Notes under the pieces: generated by a model
What the model was told of the DNA's origin: nothing
What the model saw: only the letters and a program-made list of their open reading frames with translations
Database searches by the model: none
From: Simmondsia chinensis
Lineage: Eukaryota > Streptophyta > Magnoliopsida > Caryophyllales > Simmondsiaceae
Assembly (NCBI GenBank): GCA_018398585.1
Contig: JAGTTD010000001.1
Location: forward strand, 4,714,501-4,778,500
DNA: 64,000 nucleotides
Direction of reading: 5' to 3'
Shown here: one piece after another, positions 9,280 through 20,956 of the stretch
Layout of the letters: each line of letters starts with the position of its first letter
How positions within the stretch are numbered: position 1 is the first letter of the stretch
Program-made: the position numbers and the translations under genes

Positions 9280-11998
9280 TTTACACAAATATAACCCATC
9301 ATACACGGTGTATGAAGTGCATCATACACCAATAAAACTTGAAATACACGTATATAAGCAGATTTCAGACTACTGTACCTATAAATACATGAAAAAACCT
9401 GCAAAAGTTGATTTTATGCCAATAAAACCTATCATACATTGTGTATGACAAGTTCTTTACAGCTAATTACTTCAAGTATACCTGAATAAGGTCACTTTAC
9501 ACCACTATAACGCATCATACCCAGTTTATGATTCGATTTCAGACCACTGTACCCCTAATTACTTGAAAAAAAACAGCAAAAGTTGATTTTATGCCATTAT
9601 AACGTATCATACATTGTGTATGATAAGTCATTTACCACTAATTGTTTTAACTAAACCTGAATAAGTTCATTTTACACCATTAAAACTCATCATACCCAGT
9701 GTATGATTCGATTTCAGACCACTATACCCCTAATTACTTGAAAAATCCAGTAAAAGTTGATTTTATGCCATTTAAACCTATCATACATTGTGTATGACAA
9801 GTCATTTACCACTAATTTCTTGGAATATACCTGAATAAGTTCATTTTACACCATTAAAACTCATCATATCCAGTGTATGATACGATTTCAGCCCACTATA
9901 CCCCTAATTACTTGAAAAAATCAGTAAAAGTTGATTTTATGCCATTTAAACCTATCATACATTGTGTATGACAAGTCATTTACCACTAATTGCTTGGAAT
10001 ACACCTGAATAAGTTCATTTTACACCATTAAAACGCATCATATCCAGTGTATGATTCGATTTCAGACCACTGTAACAGTAATTACATAAAAAAAACTGCA
10101 AAAGTTGATTTCATGCCATTAAAACCTATAATAATTTGTGTATGATAGGTCATTTACCACTAATTACTTGAAACATACCTGAAAAGGTTCATATTAAACC
10201 ATTTTAAAGCATCATACCCATTGTATGATTCAATTTCAGCCTACTGTAACAGTAATTACTTGAAAAAAACAGTAAAAGTTGATTTTATTCCATTATAACC
10301 TATCATACATTGTGTATGATAAGTCATTTACCACTACTTTCTTGAAATATACCTGAAAAAGTTCATTATAACCATTTTAAGGGATCATACAAAGTGTAGG
10401 ACCTGATTTCAGACCACTGTAAGACTAAATACATAAAAAAAACTACAAAAGTTGATTTTAAGCCATTAAAACCTATAATAATTTGTGTATTATAAGTCAT
10501 TTATCACTAATTACTTGAAACATACATGAAAAGGTTCATATTAAACCACTTTAACGCATCATACCCATTGTATGATTCGATTTCAGCCCACTATAACAGT
10601 AATTACTTGAAAAAACCAGTAAAAGTTGATTTTATGCCATTTAAACCTATCATACATTGTGTGTGACAAGTCATTTACCACTAATTGCTTGGAATAAACC
10701 TGAATAAGTTCATTTTACACCATTAAAACGTATCATACCCATGGTATGATTCCATTTCAGACCACTGCAACAGTAATTACATAAAAAAAACTGCAAAAGT
10801 TGATTTCATGCCATTAAAACCTATAATAATTTGTGTATGATAAGTCATTTACCACTAATTACTTAAAAAATATCTGAAAAGGTTCATTTTAGACCATTTC
10901 AACGCATCATACCCATTGTATGATTCGATTTCAGCCCACTGTAACAGTAATTAAAGAAAAAAGGAGCAAAAGTTGATTTTTTGCCATTATAACCTATCAT
11001 ACATTGTGTATGATAAGTCATTTACCACTAATTGTTTTAACTACACCTGAATAAGTTCATTTTACACCATTAAAACTCATCATACCCAGTGTATGATTCG
11101 ATTTCAGACCACTATACCCCTAATTACTTGAAAAAATAATAAAAGTTGATTTTATGCCATTTAAACCTATCATACATTGTGTATGACAAGTCATTTATCA
11201 CTAATTTCTTGGAATACACCTGAATAAGTTTATTTTACACCATTAAAACTCATCATACCCAGTTTATGATATGATTTCAGCCCACTATACCCCTAATTAC
11301 TTGAAAAAATCAGTAAAAGTTGATTTTATGCCATTTAAACCTATCACACATTGTGTATGACAAGTCATTTACCACTAATTGCTTGGAATATACCTAAATA
11401 AGTTTATTTTACACCATTAAAACTCATCATACCCAGTGTATGATACGATTTCAGACCACTATACCCCTAATTACATAAAAAAATCTGCAAAAGTTGATTT
11501 CATGCCATTAAAACCTATAATAATTTGTGTATGATAGGTCATTTACCACTAATTACTTGAAACATACCTGAAAATGTTCATATTAAACCATTTTAACTCG
11601 TCATACCCATTGTATGATTCGATTTCAGCCCATTGTAACAGTAATTACTTGAAAAAACCAGTAAAAGTTGATTTTATGCCATTAAAACCTATCATATGTT
11701 GTGTATGACAAGTCATTTACCACAAATTGCTTGGAGTATACCTGAATAAGTGTATTTTACACCATTAAAATGCATCATACCCAGTGTATGATTCGATTTC
11801 AGACCACTGTACCCCTTATTACTTGAAAAAACCAGCAAAAATTAATTTTATGCCATTATAACCTATCATACATTGTGTATGATAAGTTATTTACCACTAA
11901 TTTCTTGTGATACACCTGTATAAGTTCACTTTACAGCATTATAATGCATCATACACAATGTATGATTTTATTTCAGACACCACTAATTACTTGAAGCA
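9280..11998 (-). repeat. Higher-order palindromic array R2: about 15 dimers of ~174 bp
   Basis: Two subunit types alternate strictly. Type B has CCTATCATACATTGTGTATG followed by ATAAGTCATTTACCACTAAT. Type A has CATCATACCCAGTGTATG followed by ATTCGATTTCAGACCACT. B cores lie near 9431, 9605, 9778, 9952 and on to 11864; A cores lie halfway between. Average dimer spacing is about 174 bp. The array is the inverted counterpart of L1 (476-1020). Some units are degraded, such as those with ataatttgtgtatga at 10130, 10474, 10828 and 11520. Confidence 0.93.
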
Positions 11999-12291
11999 CA
12001 CCTAAACAAGGTCTGGGAGGGAAGAAGAAGAAAGGGCAAATTTGGAAATAATATTTTTTTTTGACAAAAAAATTCGAAAGGAAAAAAAAAAATGAAGAAA
12101 AGGAAGAGTGAAAAAGTCAAAAAAGTGTCCTTTTGCCTGTCTTACATTAAATGAGGAGAGAGAAAGGGAGAGAGAGAGAGGACGGTTGGGGGGGTGAGGT
12201 AGGAGGATATTTTTGTCCAAAAAAATTTATTTAAGGTTAGAAGGATCTAAAAAATATTAAAGGGCTGCGGGTCTAAAAAGCAGGATTTCCC
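11999..12291. mobile_element. Right terminal region of the MULE
   Basis: Non-repetitive A/G-rich terminal DNA with GA runs and a G9 tract. Read from the right it begins GGGAAATCCTGCTTTTTAG, the proposed outer end of the terminal inverted repeat. The expected opposite repeat is not in the window. Confidence 0.6.
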
Positions 12292-12411
12292 AATATTTTT
12301 TGACACTTTTTGGGGAACCGGGTCAGCATAATCATTGTCTCTTTCTTTTTTTCTTGAACGTGTCACTGCGCCTCCTCGCACACCAACCCACTTTTCATTC
12401 TTTCACCGGAG

Positions 12412-15400
12412 ATGGGGCTCTCCACGGCCCTCCTCCACCGCACCACCGCCACCCTCCTCCGACGCCGCGTGCGCGCGCTGAGCAACATCCCAGAGAGCAC
12501 AGTCTATGGCGGGCCGAAACCCCAGAACCCTGACCAGCGAGTCACCTTAGCCCGTCTACGCCAGAAGCACCGGCGCGGTGACCCCATCACCGTCGTCACA
12601 GCCTACGATTACCCCTCCGCCGTGCACCTTGACACCGCCGGTATCGACGTCTGCCTTGTCGGCGACTCGGCTTCCATGGTGGTGCACGGGCATGATACTA
12701 CCTTGCCCATTTCGTTGGATGAGATGCTTGTGCATTGCCGCGCGGTGGCGCGTGGGGCTAACCGGCCTCTCCTTATTGGGGACCTTCCGTTTGGGACCTA
12801 TGAGTCTAGCACTCAGCAGGTATGATTAGTATAGGATGCACATTTAAGACCTTGTTTGGTTACCAAGAAGTAAATGCAAGAGATTGGAATTCGTGGGAAG
12901 CGGTCATTTGCCCTGTTGTTTTGTTACCATGAAATTGGTTGCTTATGCGAAGTGAAAGTTCCTTAATAATATCAAATCCCTTCAAAGCACATTATTTAGC
13001 CTCTAAAGAAGTTATATTTTCCATCCAAACACTTCATACCTACCTATGGAGAAATTGACAAAGGAACTGAATTGATGGAAAATACAACTTTTATAGGAAT
13101 TCAATTTATGTGGCAACCAAACAAAGCCTAGCTTTGCTTTTTGTGTATGATCGTACATTTTCTATGATACATATGCCCGAATAAGTATATGAGTCGGAAG
13201 CAGTATGATGGGGACAAGCTCTATAAATAGACTTGAGATTGTATTAGAAAGACTAATGATATTCAATGTTATTCCAATCTCTTTTTGCCTATCCCTTTAA
13301 TTAAGTTAATTCATTGTTAGTTAATTTTTGTCTATTTAAATTTTGGATTGTGTCATTTTGGGTTGTGGCTAAATTACTAGCTGCTTTGTTTATATCATTA
13401 ACCTTCAAACATAACTCCTAGAGAATTATTACAATTGATGTTGCATTCGGAGAATTTTGACATTTTTGTGTCAATAATTGTGTTCATTCATTTGATGTTC
13501 CTAGATGGCACTTACATCGGAAGTTGTCAATGGTTTTATACTCTAACAATTACACCCATCTCTGCTGTTCTCTTGTAGTTTTTAGGGTTACTTATGCTAT
13601 AGGTCTTTGTGCCTTGTCCACCATGACAATTTGGTCCTTATATTTTTAATTGTGTCAATTTAGTTTATGTATAATTCATGTTGTGTCAATTTAGTCCTAG
13701 AATAATATTGAGGGTAAGTTGGCAAGGGAATTTTAATGACCAGATCACAAGTGGGTTTGAATTGGGTTAGAGAGTGGATCTTGTATCTTTACTATCTATT
13801 GCCATTGCTCTATTCTCAAGCTTGTGATTCTGCTACAGTTTTGTTCAAGTTGCTGAATTCGTTTTTGAAAACGCGTGATGGTAGGTGATTTACATTATTA
13901 AATCATTTTTTATCATTGTAATAGATACGTTTTTTTTTTCCAATACCTTCCAAACACTATTCCGAATAGTCTATTTTGCCAAAAAGGTCTTTCTGCACTA
14001 CATAGTCAACACTAAACTGTAAAAAGATTCAGATCTTACTAAAACAAATGAAACTGAAAACAAATGAACCAAATGCACCCTAAAGCTTGGAATTGTGTTT
14101 CAAAGACAAAACATCCTTATCCCTTCTCTATCTATATTGCCCTATTATCAGGCCTACGATTCTTCTGCAGTTTTGTTCAAATTTAAAGTTGCCGAATTCA
14201 GTTTTTAAAGGTGTGATGGTAGGTGATGTTGCAGTTTCGATTATGAGCAGGCAGTTGATACAGCAGTTAGAGTTCTGAAAGAGGGAGGAATGGATGCAAT
14301 TAAGTTGGAAGGCGGATCACCATCTCGAATTACAGCTGCGAAAGCTATCGTTGAAGCTGGAATTGCTGTGATGGGCCATGTTGGGCTTACTCCTCAAGCT
14401 ATCAGTGTTCTTGGAGGATTTAGGCCCCAAGGGAAAAATGTGGCTAGTGCTGTCAAGGTACTTTCCTCCTCTCTCTAGTCTCCATCCTATTAGTTTGTGT
14501 GGTTTTATTGCAAAATCATGTAACAGTCCTTACATAATGGATTTTGAACATGATAGGCTGTTATGTAGCAATAGTTTTGTGATCACTTCTGTACTATGTG
14601 TGTGTATATATATTGTGTTATATTAATGAAAACATATTGGTAAATTTAAAATTATATAGAAACTATCATAATGGTACGAAATTAATAATTGTGTGATTAT
14701 TTACTCAAGTTTTGGCAAATATATGATACATACCAAAGATGTTTCATCCATAAATGTGTTCTCTCACCTTTATGTCTGATGTGGCACAAGCATTTAGGCA
14801 TTTCAGTTGTATCAGACATTCAGAGTATATTTCACCCCTATGCGAGTTGGGTTTAGACCTTTAGTCTCAGGCAACATTGCGATTTTTCAGCATGGCTCTC
14901 ACTAGAATTTCTCTAGTATTGGGTGAACATTGCAAAACCAATGGCACCATTTGAGACTCAAGACGCAAGGCTTTATATTTATGATGGTATTCGACTTTTT
15001 AATGCGTCAGACACTGACACTTCGTAAGACTGTTGGATGATGTTGGCATCCCATATGACTAGTAATTGACAACACAAGATCAATGCTTACCAATCGATAT
15101 ATACCAAAGAGGGTGTCATCACAAAACCAATTAGCGATGAGTAAAAATCTCGATTCATCACTGCTATCCTTAAGGTTCACAACAAACTCCTTCCCTGACT
15201 GCAGTTGTAAACTGTGATTTGATTTGATGATTCCTATGCTTGACTTTTGACTTTTGTCAGGATTTCATTGGTTCTTCTATTTAGGTTGTAGAGACCGCGC
15301 TTGCTTTGCAAGAAGCTGGTTGTTTCTCAGTAGTTCTAGAATGTGTACCTCCGCCTGTAGCAGCTGCAGCAACATCCGCACTTAAAATTCCGACTATTGG

Positions 15401-18400
15401 TATTGGGGCAGGTCCTTTCTGCAGTGGACAGGTTTGTCAACTCTTTGAGCAAGTTTTGGAAGATTTTAGATGATTGAAACTCATCTTCTAATATCGAAAC
15501 TAGAGTTATTTTATAAAAAACCACCCAAATTACTCCGGTCCTTAGATTTCAATGGCCAAAAACAAGTTTGATTAGCGAGCTCCTTTTCTAATAACCAAAG
15601 TGTTTAGGTCAACTTAAGCACATTTCAAACAATTCATTTTTACAGTATTGGCCAATATGTTTATATATGTACAATTGTTTTATAATTTATCCTACATAAG
15701 TCGTTATTCTCCAATTATAAAGATAACAAGCAAATTGATGGTATAACTAATCTTCAAATGGACCCTTAACAAATCTGGGGTTTCAAGTGATTGCTTTTGC
15801 TGCTTGGGATTTTGACTGGCCTAAGCTCCTAGTCTGTTAAGGAAACTGAATATTTGTGTACCCCAAAGTTGGTTTTCTGGAGGCTCAAGACATTCAGTGT
15901 GGTTTTCTGAAAATAGATCTCAGCTAATATGTTAAAATCGTTGTAACCAATGGTGGACTCAAATATGTGCTAGTGTGGGCTACACTACAACAACAGAGCC
16001 AGTGCCTCAAGGGCTCGCGCATAAGCGGGGTCTGGGAGGAGTGAATGTACGCAGCCTTACCCCTTCAGGATATAACTCTCCAGAGAGGCTGTTTCCTAGT
16101 GTGGGCTATGCTAAAGTACCAACATATACCTTTGAATGTTTTGTATATTTACTAATAGTGCTGTGTCCTGTTGTCCACAAAAAAATAATACTTCAGATTA
16201 ATTGCGTCTACTAACTCTGGGTCCTAGCTCTGCCACTGTTTGTAACACTGTGTTGCAATAAAAGTTTAAAAACAGTAGGCAGAGATTTTTTTTGTTTTGT
16301 CCAGACCTATCTAAAACAGGACACAGAAGATAGTTCTCTGAGCTGATTGACAGTGAAATTATCTACAATGAAGTTTTGAGCTACACTGAGTTTTTATTTG
16401 AATAGGTAAAAGTGGATGGAACCTAGTATTACTTGTCCCTTTACCACTAGACCAAAGCCGATTTCATCCTCTTTTGTTTTCGCTGAAGAACCTGTAGAGC
16501 AAGTCGTGGGATGAACCTGTAGCTAGTCGTTCACTCTGTCAAGTAGAGCAAGCATGAACTTGTTAAGTGATTACAAGGCCGTTTGGGATCGTTTTATATT
16601 TGTAGTTCTTGGTTTGTAATAGAAACTAAAAACCATAGTTGAGAAATGATTTATTCTGGTTTTGATTTCTTGTTTTTCGACTTTTCCTACTATGAGTGAA
16701 AATTAAAAATAGAAAACCAAAAACTAGAAATGATACTTTCAAAAACAAGTATTTAGTTCCTCGGAAACAAAAAATTGCAGACGGAAAATCATTCCAAACA
16801 AGCCCTAAGATTGTGAAACAAAAAGTTGAGAATGCAATAGTTGAAACAAAAAGTTCTTCCAATTTGCGGCTACCATTGTGATATAGAATGCATTGGGATG
16901 TCATACATGCAAATTTCTCAGAATGCAATTTAGTTACCATTGTGAAACTTCAAAGTGATCGCTCACTTGAAGGTATGTGTTTGCATAAATTTTGCATGTT
17001 GTTTTGCCTCTCATACATAGCGGGGCCTCAAGTTTCCTGATTTTAAGCATGGTTTACATCACGGAATCAAATCAAAGCGCATGTTCATGTTGCGATTGCC
17101 GCTGCTTGTGACAAATGTCACGTGTGTTACGACAATCACATTGGGTCTTTTAGGGAACATAAGTTGCTTTTAGTCCTTGTATTTCAAAATTAAGATGGAT
17201 AATTATATGATCATTATTAAAAGGGTTATTTATGCCAAAGGCTTTTGTAATTTGCCCTCTAGGTAAATTTAGTCCTCTTACTTCTCTTTATATTAATCTA
17301 TGTATAAATTATATTGTGTATATTTGGTCATTGAGTAGAATTTATGCTGGTGATGCGATTTTTAAAAGTCCGGTCAATGGTAAGGTTTAAATTGGATCAA
17401 CGGTTTGTACTAGGTTACCTGCATCTAAATTAATTGCGTCATTAAACATTATGTCATTCACTTAAGTTCAGTTTGACTATTGGACTAAATTAACACAATA
17501 TAATTGTGCATGAACTAAATTGATATGATTGAAAGTATAAGGATTAAATTAACAGAGCGAGCAAAATACGAGGACTTAGCACATAAATGCATTTATGTGA
17601 TATAACATATGCGTTAGGAACGTCATTACATAGTGTCCTTTTTCAATTTCATGTTCCACATGCTGAAGGGGTAAGGTTACGTATATCCCGCCCTCCAGAC
17701 CCTGCATTGGCGGGTTGTTGTAGGTCCACATGCTGCATATTATCAAAGGAGTGTATTTTCGGGCAATTCTTCAATTTCCCGGATGTATTTAAAATGCGCA
17801 GATTGAGCTTCACTCCCCTTTTTCCTTTGTGATGCTGCAATGCTAACTTCCAAACTCGCAGCTGTCATTTAAATTGTAGCAGCCTTGTCATTTTCTCCAG
17901 GAACAAACTATCTGAAAAGCGTAAAGTATTAGTTGAAAGCTTAGATAAAGGTTTTATACTTTGATATCCCTCCTCGTGGATAAGTGTATATAATGAGTCT
18001 ATCACAATTCAGAGACCTTGCGGTCAAATTATATCAGTATTAAGAATGGGGTTGGTGGTATTTTAGCTCTAGATGTCTCAGATATAGAGATGTTAATATC
18101 ATATCAAGCAACCAATTATTGCAACTTAAGCTATAGTGTAGTATATTTCACCAAATGAAGTATTTGAGTTCGGATGCAGGTACTGGTCTACCATGATCTA
18201 CTTGGCATGCTTCAACACCCACATCATGCAAAGGTAAAACGTGACTATCCATATCATTCTTTCACCCTTCCCTTCCTCCGGTAAAATTTTTTACAGTAGA
18301 AAGGAGATACAATATTGCCCTGAGGTCAGCCATCAATATTTGGTGGAGCTGAGAGATGAGTTATGAATCCAAGACCTCATACTTAGGGGTGGATAGCCTA

Positions 18401-18746
18401 GGTGCTACACCAACTCATCAGCTCTCTTTCAGTAAACATAAAATTTGTAACTTTCGACTCACATATACCATTGGCTCATGATTCGTAGGTTACCCCAAAA
18501 TTCTGCAAGCAATATGCGCAGGTCGGAGACGTTATCAACAAAGCTCTAATGCAATATAAAGAAGAAGTGACAAACCGTTCCTTTCCAGGTTCCACGCACA
18601 GTCCATATAAAATCGCTGCTTCTGACGTTCATAGTTTCTCCAGCGAGTTACGCGAGTTGGGTTTAAACGAGGCAGCGTCAGCGGCTGCTGAAGCCCCTGA
18701 GAAGATGGACAAATCAACTGATGAAGGAAATGGTGCAACTGGGTAA
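12412..18746 (+). CDS. KPHMT: 3-methyl-2-oxobutanoate hydroxymethyltransferase (ketopantoate hydroxymethyltransferase)
   Basis: Five exons splice in phase 0: 12412-12819, 14251-14457, 15285-15431, 18180-18233 and 18489-18746, giving 357 aa. The enzyme transfers a hydroxymethyl group from 5,10-methylene-tetrahydrofolate to 2-oxoisovalerate, the first committed step of pantothenate (vitamin B5) and CoA synthesis. PanB hallmarks are all present: [15 protein letters not shown] (Mg/substrate site, Asp85), Lys154 in [13 protein letters not shown], Glu224 in VLECVP, and [20 protein letters not shown]. The Arg-rich N-terminus with few acids (residues 1-25) fits a mitochondrial presequence, the known location in plants. 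Length matches plant homologues. Intron 3 (2.7 kb) has collected transposon fragments. The MULE end lies 120 bp upstream of the ATG, so most upstream regulatory DNA is transposon-derived or displaced. Confidence 0.96.
12849..13128. mobile_element. hAT-like MITE in KPHMT intron 1
   Basis: The ends are inverted: ccttgtttggttaccaag on the left and ggcaaccaaacaaagcc on the right, enclosing ~250 bp of non-coding DNA. No clean target duplication is visible, so the superfamily rests on the terminal sequence alone. Confidence 0.5.
13590..13760. repeat. Partial copy of the GTGTCAATTTAGTCC MITE family
   Basis: The phrases ttggtccttata...aattgtgtcaatttag and gtgtcaatttagtcctaga match the left half of the full copies at 36265-36849 and 63307-63722. 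The right half is missing or unrecognisable. Confidence 0.5.
15983..16110 (-). mobile_element. RTE LINE 3'-end fragment in KPHMT intron 3
   Basis: It starts with the caacaa tail (reverse complement of TTG repeats) and continues agtgcctcaagggctcgcgc, gtacgcagccttacccc and gagaggctgttt. These are the shared tail of the RTE LINE at 46072-47530 in the same orientation. Confidence 0.75.
16577..16806. mobile_element. hAT-like MITE in KPHMT intron 3
   Basis: Inverted ends ggccgtttgggatcg and attccaaacaagcc enclose ~200 bp of A/T-rich DNA that largely folds back (ggttttgatttcttgtt against aagaaatcaaaacc-type sequence). No target duplication could be defined. Confidence 0.45.
17222..17590. mobile_element. 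Mutator-type MITE of the GGTTATTTA...GTCC family, diverged
   Basis: It begins gggttatttatgccaaagg and ends ...gaggacttagcacataaa. Internal phrases (aatttagtcctctt, gactaaattaacac) match the full copies at 36265 and 63307 in layout. It is decayed and no target duplication is clear. Confidence 0.5.
17660..17735 (+). mobile_element. RTE 3'-tail fragment
   Basis: ggggtaaggttacgta, then ccagaccctgcattggcggg, then ttgttgtagg gives the last ~70 bp of the RTE tail in plus orientation, ending in TTG repeats. Confidence 0.7.
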
Positions 18747-19389
18747 ATGTTGGTCATGTTAGTCTCAGTTTTTTGGCTTCTTGATGATGAAATGAAGTGA
18801 GTTTTGAAAAGAAATAAGTAGAATTGTTTGGATTTGAACTCTTAGAACTTCGGTAAATGGTGAACATAAGTTATGCGGTACTATTGATGTAGCACAACTT
18901 GCTAATCAAAAAGTTTGGTCCCAGAGTATCGTACTTCAGGAACAGTAATCTAGGCTCAATTTGGTTCAAAGGAATGTTTTTTCTTAGGAAAATTTTTCTT
19001 CACAAAATATTTTCGATTAAAACATATTTTTCCTTAAAATTTCTTGTTTTTCTAGTTAAAGAAAATGTTTTCGTTTTGGAATGAAGCATATAACGTGAAA
19101 TTTCCGTAGTGAACATTTTCATCTTTATGAAAGAAAATGTTTTCCTCTTTCATTGAGAACAGTTGCATGGCTCGTATAATGATTATGTGCTCTGTTATTA
19201 TTTTCCGGTGAAATTTGCTAGATTTCAGCCAAAAAAAAAAAAATTGGGTTTCGTTTAGGCACTAGACTACAAGTTTTTTAGACTGTAGGTATCTTATTAT
19301 ATATACTAAAGTAAATTCCAAATTTTCCAAGAAAACCAAAAGTCGAGACTTGATTTGGTTTTTCATGAGGATCGAACAAACGAAAGGAA
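18747..19389. other. KPHMT 3' flank; no further gene
   Basis: The first ~150 bp are probably the 3' UTR. The rest is AT-rich with a foldback-like section (19000-19150, repeated aaaatgttttcc) and an A13 run at 19222. No coding evidence. Confidence 0.5.
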
Positions 19390-19690
19390 ATGGTCTGTTG
19401 AAAAACTAATTGCCTCAAAAGCTTAGATAGATGGGTGAAGGCTCATGATTGGTTTTATACTCTAACGTGCCTATTGGCTTGAAGCGTGGATTTTGCACAA
19501 GCTTATCCCATACCTTATGCTTTAATTATATCAATATTAGTATTGAAAGTGAGGGTTGTCGGAACTCGAACTCATGACATTTGGTCAACAAGGCTCTGAT
19601 ACTATATGAATGTACTAACTTTTCCAAAAGGTTAAGCTAATAGGTGAAGATTTATGATTGGTTTTATACACTAACATGGTCTATGGACCA
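19390..19690. repeat. Dispersed repeat with ~45-bp direct terminal repeats
   Basis: ggtgaaggctcatgattgg...tatactctaac (about 19434-19466) recurs at 19637-19675. Between them are ttgaaagtgaggg and ggaactcgaactcatgacat. The same consensus occurs at 37185-37435 beside the WRKY 3' end. Family unknown; it resembles a small LTR or TRIM-like unit. Confidence 0.5.
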
Positions 19691-20084
19691 CATTAGTCCA
19701 AATGGTAATGGTCTTGGGACCAAGACTTTAGATTTTAGTGCTTAAAACACGTTTGATTATTGGGAAGCATATTTCAAATGGTCTATTTCGTATCATAAAA
19801 TTGGTTAATTATGAATCTGCTATATTATATATGTATATGTATATGTTTATAATGTAAGATATATTAGTTGTGTGTTTTTTATTTGTTATAGTGATTTATA
19901 GTATAAATAAATTGATAGGATAACTAATTTACAAAAGAAACCGTGTTGAAACTTTGGGCATTGCATAAAAAACCAAAGATTCAAATTAACACGAACGTTA
20001 GTGCTCAAAAAAATTACCATGAACCTTTGTACTTGTAGAGGCCCAATTTATGTTGTTCACAAATTACCCATGATTATCATTTGC

Positions 20085-20790
20085 AATTAGGTGTGTGAAC
20101 GAGTTAAAAGTTTGATAAATTATTTGTCGTTGTGATCGATAAAAGCTTTTTCGTATATAATCTGAGACTTGATAAATAAATGAGCTAAGTTTGAGTACAC
20201 TTAATTATTTTAACGAGCTAAGTCCCAACAAGAGGTGCTCAGCTCAATAAAGCTTATAAATAATTAAATGTTCGTTTAATTATCATCAATGGCTCATTAA
20301 AAGCTATTTTGAGTAGGTAAGCGAGTTGAGGGTGGAAGATTTAAAGATAGGACCTTTCAGCCTTGAGCCTTAATATTATTGGTAACTCTTTAACTGCTAG
20401 AACAAAACCTCGATCTTATTAAAAACTCAATAATGTTTTAGTAAGAACTTGTTTATTGTTCAATCTTAACTTAATCTAGATTGATGAAGAACTCACTAGT
20501 TAGTTGAATAGTTTGACCAGGTAGTGAGCTTGACTTAATAACAGGCTTACCTCGGCACTATTTGACTAACAAGCCGAATATCGAGTCGAGCTCGTTATCA
20601 AGTAAAGTTATTTGAGTTACTATTAAGCCATCATCAAATTATTTTTGAACTAATATAAAATATGAACGAGTTTTTAACGAGTTCTAATCAAACTATCCAC
20701 AAATGTTAATGAGTCGAGCTCTTCACGAGCTTTATTGAACTCAACCTGTTAAGCTCTCAAAGTCTCGGAACGAACACAAACAAACCCTAA
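20085..20790. repeat. GAGTCGAGCTC-rich dispersed repeat, copy 1
   Basis: This region is dense in cgagctcgtt, gagtcgagctc and aacgagttc words. Similar blocks lie at 40475-40878 and 51325-51900. In the second of these the inverted outer ends (aggggtgtattt / ataccccta) suggest a non-autonomous DNA transposon. This copy is diverged and ends just upstream of the PPR gene's 5' UTR. Confidence 0.45.
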
Positions 20791-20911
20791 CAAATTTCGA
20801 ACCCAACTAATTCATCAAAACATTCGATTTCTTTACACCCGACCCACACACCACAGCAGTCTGTTCTCCCTTAAACCCCATCTAACACCCTGACTTCTCA
20901 ATACCTTCCTC

Positions 20912-20916
<5 letters not shown>

Positions 20917-20945
<29 letters not shown>
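20917..20945 (+). repeat. (CT)n microsatellite in the PPR gene 5' leader
   Basis: An uninterrupted CT run of about 28 bp ends 12 bp before the ATG at 20957. Pyrimidine-rich leaders are common in plant 5' UTRs; any role here is inference. Confidence 0.85.
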
Positions 20946-20947
<2 letters not shown>

Positions 20948-20956
20948 AATCCCAAG

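Larger units (their letters stand above)
1..12291. mobile_element. Large Ulp1-carrying Mutator-like element (MULE), left end outside the window
   Basis: The element combines a MuDR-type transposase (minus strand, 4549-7363) with a convergent Ulp1/C48 protease-like gene (plus strand, 119-2055). This pairing is known from Kaonashi-type plant MULEs. The right terminus is proposed at 12291: read inward it begins GGGAAATCCTGC, a typical G-rich MULE terminal inverted repeat start, and the flank aatattttt (12292-12300) would be the 9-bp target duplication. The partner terminus is not found in the window, so the element exceeds 12.2 kb and its target duplication cannot be confirmed. Non-coding parts consist mostly of palindrome-centred tandem repeats. 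Damage in both genes suggests it is no longer autonomous. The MULE identity is secure; the exact right boundary is inferred. Confidence 0.85.

Noticed and set aside
18300..18460. Possible tRNA-derived SINE on the minus strand in KPHMT intron 4
   Set aside because: tgagttggtgtagcacc and ggtcttggattcata look like weak A and B boxes, but no tail, target duplication or second copy was found in the window.
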